Shown: in pieces, positions 1 through 4,733 of the stretch | How positions within the stretch are numbered: position 1 is the first letter of the stretch | Layout of the letters: every line of letters starts with the position of its first letter | DNA from: Fidelibacterota bacterium | Lineage (GTDB): Bacteria > Fidelibacterota > Marinisomatia > Marinisomatales > UBA2128 | Direction of reading: 5' to 3' | Assembly: GCA_002402135.1 (NCBI GenBank) | Contig: NVVH01000009.1 | Location: forward strand, 4,908 to 21,393 | Length of the DNA: 16,486 bases | Translations under genes and position numbers: made by a program | Notes under the pieces: model-generated | Told to the model about the DNA's origin: nothing | Database searches by the model: none | What the model saw: the letters and a program-made list of their open reading frames with translations, nothing else

Positions 1-516
1 GGCGGAGGAGTAGATTGGCTTTCACTCTCTTCTAATTACGGTGAGCTCGAGCCTGGTGAGGCAGACGAGATCGTAGTCACCATGAATGCTGGTGAACTGG
101 AGGAAGGGACCTACGATGCTGAGATCGGGGTTTACACCTATTTCGGCGAACATATGATCGCTATACAGATGGTTGTAGATGATGGTGTTGGTGTTACTGA
201 TGGCGGAGCCATTCCTGATGTCTTTGCTCTGCACCAAAACTTCCCGAACCCGTTCAACCCGCTGACGGCAATATCGTACGATGTTCCGGAGTTTGCTGAT
301 GTCAAAATTGACATCTACAACCTGCTGGGTCAGAATGTACGGACACTGGTAACAGTTGAGCACGAACCTGGCTACTACCGGACCATCTGGAACGGTAAGA
401 ACGATCAGGGTGCACTGGTGACTACGGGCGTGTATATCTATCGGATTACTGCCCGAAGCAATGCTACCGGTGAGGTTGCCTTCACCAAGACCCGCAAACT
501 GGTGTTGATGAAGTAA
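1..516 (+). CDS. Secreted protein, C-terminal part with T9SS sorting domain (5' end outside window)
   Basis: The reading frame is open from the first base, so only the last 171 codons are present. The first 50-60 residues (W-L-S-L-S-S near the start, then GELEPGEADEIVV and GTYDAEIGV) have the pattern of a BACON-like or Ig-like beta-sandwich repeat, common in surface proteins. A short linker leads to HQNFPNPFNP at about residues 78-87, then a beta-rich segment (VKIDIYNLLGQ, GVYIYRI) ending in RKLVLMK. This is the standard type A C-terminal sorting domain that directs proteins through the type IX secretion system in FCB-group bacteria, where it is usually cleaved off. The protein is therefore probably exported and surface-attached or released. 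The catalytic or binding part lies upstream and cannot be named. A terminator follows 23 bases after the stop. Confidence 0.85.
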   Translation, partial: GGGVDWLSLSSNYGELEPGEADEIVVTMNAGELEEGTYDAEIGVYTYFGEHMIAIQMVVDDGVGVTDGGAIPDVFALHQNFPNPFNPLTAISYDVPEFADVKIDIYNLLGQNVRTLVTVEHEPGYYRTIWNGKNDQGALVTTGVYIYRITARSNATGEVAFTKTRKLVLMK

Positions 517-539
517 TACGTTTTACATAGAAATCACAG

Positions 540-576
540 AAATGGGGGTGCTTCCATGCGGGGCGTCCCCATTTTT
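540..576 (+). terminator. Rho-independent terminator after the T9SS-sorted protein gene
   Basis: AAATGGGG at 540-547 pairs with CCCCATTT at 567-574 and the descending arm runs into a T-stretch ending at 576. It lies 23 bases after the stop at 516, ending that transcription unit before ssb. Confidence 0.75.
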
Positions 577-595
577 GTATCGTAAACAATAAAAG

Positions 596-628
596 AAAGA
601 TAACATCTTTTATAAAGATGGTATCTTT
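596..628. promoter_or_regulatory. Double palindrome upstream of ssb, candidate operator
   Basis: Two 15-base units, AAAGATAACATCTTT (596-610) and AAAGATGGTATCTTT (614-628), are separated by TAT. Each unit has the form AAAGAT-N3-ATCTTT, so each is a palindrome. The two are also near-perfect reverse complements of each other (14 of 15). There is no T-run directly after the second unit, so it is not a simple terminator. It ends 24 bases before a TTGACT element and about 100 bases before ssb. It looks like a tandem protein-binding site; the binding protein is unknown. Confidence 0.5.
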
Positions 629-651
629 AAACCGGCGAAAATAAAAAGTTC

Positions 652-680
652 TTGACTTATGCTTTTTTCTGAAATCAAAT
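652..680 (+). promoter_or_regulatory. Possible ssb promoter
   Basis: TTGACT at 652-657 matches a sigma-70 -35 element at five of six positions. At 17-base spacing the -10 candidate TCAAAT (675-680) is poor, so only the -35 half is convincing. The group's primary sigma factor may use a different -10 consensus. Confidence 0.3.
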
Positions 681-729
681 TCCCGTAATTAACACTCTAA
701 AATGTAACTAAACAAAAAGGAGAAACGTT

Positions 730-1137
730 ATGGCTATTGATCGCGGAAGCGTAAACAAAGCAATCTTAATAGGTCACTTGGGTAGTGATCCTGAAAGCAG
801 GTATCTGCCATCAGGTGATGCAGTGCTGAACTTCAGTATAGCAACAAACACCGGGTGGCGCGACAAGGAAGGTGAACAGAAAGATCAAACCGAATGGCAT
901 AGATGTGTGTTATTCGGCAAGCAGGCTGAAAATGCTGTTAAACTATTTTCGAAAGGAAAGCTTGTATATCTTGATGGTCGGTTAAAAACACGGTCCTGGG
1001 AAGATAAGGACGGCATTAAACGCTACCAGACAGAAGTGGTCGTTAATAACTTCACATTGCTTGGGGGAAAGGGAAAAGGAAGCAGTGATGCTACTCCCCA
1101 GCCCGAAGGTGGTGAAGATGACGATCTACCGTTTTAG
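730..1137 (+). CDS. ssb: Single-stranded DNA-binding protein
   Basis: This is a 135-residue SSB. It coats single-stranded DNA during replication, recombination and repair and recruits partner proteins through its acidic tail. The OB-fold occupies roughly residues 6-112 and shows the usual family stretches: NKAILIGHLGSDPE near the N-terminus, FSIATNTGWRDKEG, TEWHRCVLFGKQAE and a G-K-L-V-Y-L-D-G-R-L strand. A short glycine/charged linker leads to the diagnostic acidic tip DDDLPF. The tail is only about 20 residues, shorter than in E. coli SSB (178 residues in total). The start is fixed by AGGAGA at 718-723, six bases before the ATG, one of the two clear Shine-Dalgarno sequences in the window. 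The gene stands alone: a terminator precedes it, a double palindrome lies upstream, and a terminator follows. Confidence 0.95.
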   Translation: MAIDRGSVNKAILIGHLGSDPESRYLPSGDAVLNFSIATNTGWRDKEGEQKDQTEWHRCVLFGKQAENAVKLFSKGKLVYLDGRLKTRSWEDKDGIKRYQTEVVVNNFTLLGGKGKGSSDATPQPEGGEDDDLPF

Positions 1138-1152
1138 GTAGTACTGTTAAAT

Positions 1153-1185
1153 AAAAAAGGGGCGCCAACAGGCAGCCCCTTTTTT
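1153..1185 (+). terminator. Rho-independent terminator after ssb
   Basis: AAAAAAGGGGC (1153-1163) and GCCCCTTTTTT (1175-1185) are perfect 11-base complements around an 11-base loop. The A-tract/T-tract symmetry means it could work in both directions. It starts 16 bases after the ssb stop. Confidence 0.9.
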
Positions 1186-1195
1186 GTACCCGTAC

Positions 1196-1250
1196 GTCAA
1201 TCTTTCCCCGCCTGCCCCCGATCAGCGAGAGGGCTGGCTGGCAGATTGAC
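1196..1250. other. Long GC-rich stem-loop of unknown role
   Basis: GTCAATCT (1196-1203) pairs perfectly with AGATTGAC (1243-1250). Inside this, GCC-T-GCC-CCC (1210-1219) pairs with GGG-CT-GGC-T-GGC (1231-1242), with one T/T mismatch and a two-base bulge. That gives about 17 base pairs closed by an 11-base loop (1220-1230), with an unpaired TTCCCC on the left side. It is separate from the ssb terminator just upstream and lacks a T-tract. It may be a structured RNA element, part of a small repeat, or a protein-binding cruciform. Confidence 0.5.
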
Positions 1251-1268
1251 CCTTCTCGTAAAGGTAAT

Positions 1269-1286
1269 AAACCGATACATCGGTTT
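1269..1286. promoter_or_regulatory. Palindrome, copy 1 of a two-site motif
   Basis: AAACCGAT-AC-ATCGGTTT is a perfect palindrome with 8-base arms and a two-base centre. It shares the pattern AACCGWTWYAWCGGTT with a second site at 1351-1366. The centre-to-centre distance is about 81 bases, close to eight helical turns. It is a candidate operator in the region upstream of the Lrp-type gene. Confidence 0.45.
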
Positions 1287-1302
1287 AGATTAAACGTACT
1301 CT

Positions 1303-1332
1303 TTACACCCACGGATAAATTCGTGGGTGTAA
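1303..1332. other. Short perfect hairpin upstream of lrp
   Basis: TTACACCCACG (1303-1313) and CGTGGGTGTAA (1322-1332) are perfect 11-base complements around the loop GATAAATT. The sequence after it is GAAAAACT, not a T-run, so it is unlikely to be a plus-strand terminator. It sits between the two AACCG palindromes. Its function is unknown. Confidence 0.45.
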
Positions 1333-1350
1333 GAAAAACTTCAATACAAT

Positions 1351-1366
1351 AACCGTTTTAACGGTT
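1351..1366. promoter_or_regulatory. Palindrome, copy 2 of a two-site motif
   Basis: AACCGTT-TT-AACGGTT is a perfect palindrome with 7-base arms and a two-base centre, related to the site at 1269-1286. It lies about 115 bases upstream of the predicted lrp -35 element, at the left edge of a very AT-rich stretch (about 1368-1518). Confidence 0.45.
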
Positions 1367-1481
1367 TAATAAATGTAAAATATTTCATCAGCATACCAAA
1401 AGTATCAGGAACTTAAAACTGATTAAAACAAGCTAATACATAATATAATTAAGTATATATTATAATAAACCTAAATTAATC

Positions 1482-1510
1482 TTGTCACAGACCCATAGAA
1501 TAAATATATT
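1482..1510 (+). promoter_or_regulatory. Sigma-70-like promoter for lrp operon, apparently leaderless
   Basis: TTGTCA (1482-1487) and TATATT (1505-1510) each match the consensus at five of six positions and are separated by exactly 17 bases. An AT-rich tract resembling an UP element lies upstream. The -10 ends only eight bases before the ATG at 1519, so transcription should begin at or within a few bases of the start codon. This agrees with the absence of any Shine-Dalgarno sequence there. Confidence 0.55.
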
Positions 1511-1518
1511 ATCAAGTT

Positions 1519-1971
1519 ATGTTAGATAAGAAAGACATTAAATTGCTCGAGCTTTTACAAGCGGATGGGCGGATGACCGCGAAAGACGCGGCTGAGCAGG
1601 TGGATATGTCTATACCGGCCACAGCCGAACGAATCAAGAAGCTGGTAGAGACCGGACATATTCATGATTTTCGAGCGGTGGTTGACCCGAAAAAAGCGGG
1701 ATATGATGTCACCTCTTTCATCCTGGTCGTTATGGCATCTTCAGATTACTACGAAGAATTTGTTAGTCACGCAGAAGAATCTGATGAAATTCTTGAGTGT
1801 CACTCCATAACCGGTGAAGGGTCGCATATCTTGAAGGTGCGCTTGCGGGATACATCAGAACTGGAAGGGTTGCTGCGGAAGGTACAGTCTTGGGAAGGCA
1901 TTGTCCGCACTCACACCATGGTGGTAATGACCACATTCAAGGAAAAGACCCAATTGGTTGTTGAAGAGTAA
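1519..1971 (+). CDS. Lrp/AsnC-family transcriptional regulator
   Basis: This is a 150-residue Lrp/AsnC (feast/famine) regulator, the usual length for the family. Residues 1-50 form the N-terminal winged helix-turn-helix; LDKKDIKLLELLQADGRM and AAEQVDMSIPATAERIKKL are characteristic. Residues about 62-140 are the RAM (AsnC C-terminal) domain, which oligomerises and senses amino acids; ECHSITGEGSHILKVRLRD is its typical core. It is the first gene of a tight cluster with an FAD oxidoreductase (two bases downstream) and a GSII glutamine synthetase, so it probably controls this operon and itself in response to an amino acid or nitrogen signal. That role and the ligand are inference. No Shine-Dalgarno is visible. 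The start is supported by family length and by a well-placed promoter just upstream that predicts leaderless translation. Confidence 0.9.
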   Translation: MLDKKDIKLLELLQADGRMTAKDAAEQVDMSIPATAERIKKLVETGHIHDFRAVVDPKKAGYDVTSFILVVMASSDYYEEFVSHAEESDEILECHSITGEGSHILKVRLRDTSELEGLLRKVQSWEGIVRTHTMVVMTTFKEKTQLVVEE

Positions 1972-1973
1972 CA

Positions 1974-3107
1974 ATGGCATCAGATTACCAGGTGGTGATT
2001 ATCGGTGCCGGTGTGGTAGGACTGGCTGTAGCGAGGGGCCTGGCACAATTGGGGGTTAATTCGGTTTTGATCATAGAGAAAGAAGACGCTTTTGGCCGTG
2101 GCATTTCCAGTCGGAACAGTGAAGTGATTCACTCAGGAATCTATTATCCGCCCGGTTCGCTGAAAGCAAAGTATTGTCAGCTGGGGAGGGAGAAGCTTTA
2201 TTCTTTCTGCCGTGAAAACGACATCTGGCACAGCCGGTGCGGAAAACTTGTGGCAGCCCAGGAAGGACAAGAGAATGAACTGCAGGATTTATATGAGAAT
2301 GCACTGGCTAATGAAATTCCTGAACTGTCACTTTTAGATAAGGAGCAGGTAGCCGCGGTTGAGCCGGAGATATCTGTAGCTTCAGCCCTGTTTGTGGGAT
2401 GCGCAGGTATTATCTCTGCTCATGAATTAATGGCTGCCTTCTATCGAATCTCTGAGGATGGTGATCACGATATTATACTCAAGGCTCAGACAATGGGCGT
2501 TGAGCCGAAAGGGAATTCATACTCCATTTCTGTGAAAGGTCCCGGTGAAGCGAGTTATAAGGTAACTGCAGACTGGGTGGTTAATGCCGCCGGCTTGTAC
2601 AGTGATATGGTGGCGGAGATGGTGTGGGGAACGGATGATAACAACAGGCCGGCCCTGCACCTTGTAAAAGGATCGTACTTTAAGTTGGCTCCAGCGTGGC
2701 GAAATCGGATTCAGCATCTGGTCTATCCTCTCCTGGATTCTACACACGACTCCCTTGGGATACATATCAGTTTTGACGCCGGAGGAGATGTGAAACTAGG
2801 CCCCAGCGTTGAATGGCTGTCTGAGAGGAAAGAAGATTACGCTGTTCGGGAGGAGGACAGCATCTTTTTCTATGAAGAAGCAAAGAGGTATCTACCGGCA
2901 CTTAAGCAAGAGGACTTAACACCCGATTTTTCCGGGATTCGTCCAAAACTGGTAACCAATGATGATAACTATTCTGACTTCTATATTAGGCATGAGGAAG
3001 ACCGTAGTTTTCCGGGATGGATAAACTTGATTGGTATTGATTCACCGGGGCTAACAGCCGCAATCGACATTGGTGAAACTGTGGCGTCATGGATAAAAGA
3101 AAGTTAA
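1974..3107 (+). CDS. FAD-dependent oxidoreductase, L-2-hydroxyglutarate oxidase-like (DAO family)
   Basis: This is a 377-residue flavoprotein of the D-amino-acid-oxidase fold. The N-terminal Rossmann motif GAGVVG is at residues 11-16, followed about 20 residues later by the acidic strand end (IIEKE). The stretch RNSEVIHSGIYYPPGSLKA closely resembles the NSGVIHAGVYYTPGSLKA signature of L-2-hydroxyglutarate oxidases/dehydrogenases. The C-terminal SGIRPKL and NLIGIDSPGLTAAIDIGE are also typical of this branch. The likely reaction is FAD-dependent oxidation of a 2-hydroxy acid such as L-2-hydroxyglutarate to 2-oxoglutarate, with electrons passed to oxygen or quinone. The substrate is inferred by homology; another 2-hydroxy or amino acid is possible. 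It starts two bases after the Lrp-type gene and ends 18 bases before glutamine synthetase, so all three are probably co-transcribed. Confidence 0.8.
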   Translation: MASDYQVVIIGAGVVGLAVARGLAQLGVNSVLIIEKEDAFGRGISSRNSEVIHSGIYYPPGSLKAKYCQLGREKLYSFCRENDIWHSRCGKLVAAQEGQENELQDLYENALANEIPELSLLDKEQVAAVEPEISVASALFVGCAGIISAHELMAAFYRISEDGDHDIILKAQTMGVEPKGNSYSISVKGPGEASYKVTADWVVNAAGLYSDMVAEMVWGTDDNNRPALHLVKGSYFKLAPAWRNRIQHLVYPLLDSTHDSLGIHISFDAGGDVKLGPSVEWLSERKEDYAVREEDSIFFYEEAKRYLPALKQEDLTPDFSGIRPKLVTNDDNYSDFYIRHEEDRSFPGWINLIGIDSPGLTAAIDIGETVASWIKES

Positions 3108-3125
3108 ACAGGAGGAAACAAGGTC

Positions 3126-4139
3126 ATGGGCAAAATTAAAGCTGAGTATATATGGATGGACGGACACGAACCGACACAGAAACTGCGTTCAAAAACAAAG
3201 ATTCTTGAAGATTCAGTTTCGGCTGTGGACGATATTCCTGTCTGGGGATTTGACGGATCCAGTACCATGCAGGCTGAAGGGACTGATAGCGATTGTATGC
3301 TTCAACCTGTCTACTACGTAGCGGATCCCATTCGGGGGGAAGATAATATTCTGGTTATGTGTGAAGTGTTCAATGCCGATGGTACTCCACATAAGAGCAA
3401 TCCCCGGGCATATCTCCGGGAATTGTCCGAAAAGTATGCTGAGTACGATTCGTGGTTCGGGATTGAACAAGAGTACACTTTTTTTATCGGCCGAGAACCT
3501 CTCGGTTGGCCGGAAGGTGGTTATCCAGCTCCACAGGGACCGTTTTACTGCGGCGTAGGCGCAGATGAAGTGTTCGGTCGCGACATTGTGGAGGAGCACA
3601 TGGATAAGTGCCTGAAAGCCGGGATCAGCTTATCCGGGATCAATGCTGAGGTCATGCCGGGGCAGTGGGAGTTTCAGGTAGGTCCACTCGGACCACTGGC
3701 TATTTCTGATGAACTGTGGCTTGCCCGCTGGCTCCTATATCGTATTGCTGAGGATTATGGGGTCAATGCGACCCTTCATCCCAAACCTGTGAAGGGGGAT
3801 TGGAACGGAGCCGGCGCTCACACTAACTTCAGCACAAAATCCATGCGGGAAACCGGCGGGTTAGAAATCATCACCAAGGCGTGTAAAAAATTAGGTGAGA
3901 ATCATAGCAAAGATATTGCCGTTTACGGAGCTCACAATGAAGAACGCCTTACTGGACTTCACGAGACCTGTTCTATTGATGAATTTCGCTTTGCTGTGAG
4001 CGATAGAGGTGCGTCTATCCGGATTCCCATGGCAACTGCCAATGACGGCTACGGTTATCTGGAGGATCGCAGACCTGCTGCCAATATGGATCCTTACCGG
4101 GTTTGTGCCGCTATTCTCGAAACCGTCTGCGGAGATTAA
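3126..4139 (+). CDS. glnII: Glutamine synthetase, type II (GSII, eukaryotic-like)
   Basis: This is a 337-residue cytoplasmic glutamine synthetase (glutamate + NH3 + ATP to glutamine). It belongs to the short eukaryotic-like GSII class, not the roughly 470-residue GSI. The beta-grasp N-terminal domain carries WGFDGSSTMQAEGTDSD (residues 40-56). The catalytic domain shows GIEQEYTFF with metal-binding E114/E116, YCGVGADEVFGRDIVEEH (141-158), NAEVMPGQWEFQVGP (173-187), NGAGAHTNFSTKSMRE (227-242), NEERLTG (271-277) and SDRGASIRIP (292-301), ending in YLEDRRPAANMDPYR. GSII lacks the adenylylation loop of GSI, so control is probably transcriptional, plausibly by the Lrp-type regulator two genes upstream. 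An AGGAGG at about 3110-3115 precedes the ATG. The stop is one base from the stop of the convergent minus-strand gene, and no intervening terminator is visible. Confidence 0.95.
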   Translation: MGKIKAEYIWMDGHEPTQKLRSKTKILEDSVSAVDDIPVWGFDGSSTMQAEGTDSDCMLQPVYYVADPIRGEDNILVMCEVFNADGTPHKSNPRAYLRELSEKYAEYDSWFGIEQEYTFFIGREPLGWPEGGYPAPQGPFYCGVGADEVFGRDIVEEHMDKCLKAGISLSGINAEVMPGQWEFQVGPLGPLAISDELWLARWLLYRIAEDYGVNATLHPKPVKGDWNGAGAHTNFSTKSMRETGGLEIITKACKKLGENHSKDIAVYGAHNEERLTGLHETCSIDEFRFAVSDRGASIRIPMATANDGYGYLEDRRPAANMDPYRVCAAILETVCGD

Positions 4140-4140
4140 A

Positions 4141-4587
4141 TTAGTCCAGCTTAGTTTCCATATGACGGATTCGCTCTATCTGCTTCAGGTTCCACTCGTC
4201 ATCGCTGAATTTAGTGGAAAACCACGCGTCAAGGATTTCCTTCAAAATTGACTCTGAGGTTGCTTGCAAACTTAACGCCAGAACGTTGGCGTGATTCCAT
4301 ATTCGGGCTCCTTTAGCTGTTTCCGCATCCCGGCACAAGGCCGCCCGGATTCCTTTCACCTTGTTGGCGGCGATGGATGCTCCGGTCCCAGTCCAACACA
4401 TGACAATACCTTCATCTGCTGCTCCGCTGGCGACGAGTTCCGCAGCGCGGCAGGTGACTTCCGGCCAGTCGGCATCTTCCCCTGCTTCAGGTCCGATATA
4501 CTCTACCGTATGATGGCGTTCATTCAGCTCCTTCAGCAATCTTTCTACCAGATCTGTCCGTTCATCGGTACTCAGAGCAATCTTCAT
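4141..4587 (-). CDS. RpiB/LacA/LacB-family sugar-phosphate isomerase homologue, divergent
   Basis: This is a 148-residue protein with the RpiB fold and length. The core CWTGTGASIAANKVKGIRAALC (about residues 64-85) matches the family's CGTGxGxSIAANKxxGIRA and keeps the active-site cysteine (C64). Family members interconvert ribose and ribulose 5-phosphate, or other aldose/ketose phosphates. Two conserved histidines seem to be missing. The N-terminal S-D-H motif reads S-T-D-E-R (E9 where RpiB has His), and the R-x-H-N-D-x-N motif reads R-I-W-N-H-A-N (Trp for His, with a His two residues later). The substrate may therefore differ from ribose 5-phosphate, or the enzyme may be altered. It is transcribed alone, divergently from the acylase operon and convergently with glutamine synthetase. 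No Shine-Dalgarno is apparent. Family membership is firm; the specific activity is not. Confidence 0.8.
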   Translation of the reverse strand: MKIALSTDERTDLVERLLKELNERHHTVEYIGPEAGEDADWPEVTCRAAELVASGAADEGIVMCWTGTGASIAANKVKGIRAALCRDAETAKGARIWNHANVLALSLQATSESILKEILDAWFSTKFSDDEWNLKQIERIRHMETKLD

Positions 4588-4606
4588 GGAGAGAATTTAA
4601 GTCGCA

Positions 4607-4719
4607 GAACCGACTGATAAACATCTTTATCTGTGATTAAGGTTAAACGGAAAGCGGTGGTGAGAACCATCAGTCGTTCATATATTTTCCCACTTCTTGC
4701 GGGAAAGCATATAAAGATG
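4607..4719. repeat. Two interleaved inverted repeats in the divergent intergenic region
   Basis: Between the divergent rpiB-like and acylase genes, GAACCGACTGAT (4607-4618) has its inverse ATCAGTCGTTC (4669-4679), with one unpaired base. CATCTTTAT (4622-4630) has its exact inverse ATAAAGATG (4711-4719). ATAAAGATG also occurs at 612-620 in the double palindrome upstream of ssb. These could be sites for a regulator acting on both divergent genes; chance is not excluded. Confidence 0.25.
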
Positions 4720-4733
4720 AGGATAGAAAAAAA

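Noticed and set aside
1091..1312. Minus-strand open frame of 73 codons across the ssb 3' end and the stem-loop region
   Set aside because: It overlaps the SSB C-terminus, the ssb terminator and an inverted repeat, and its translation looks non-protein-like.
4291..4617. Plus-strand open frame of 108 codons opposite the rpiB-like gene
   Set aside because: It lies antisense to a gene with clear family motifs, has no recognisable protein features, and reads as a shadow frame.
4686..4706. TTTCCC/GGGAAA hairpin upstream of the acylase gene
   Set aside because: Six base pairs with a nine-base loop is weak and common by chance.
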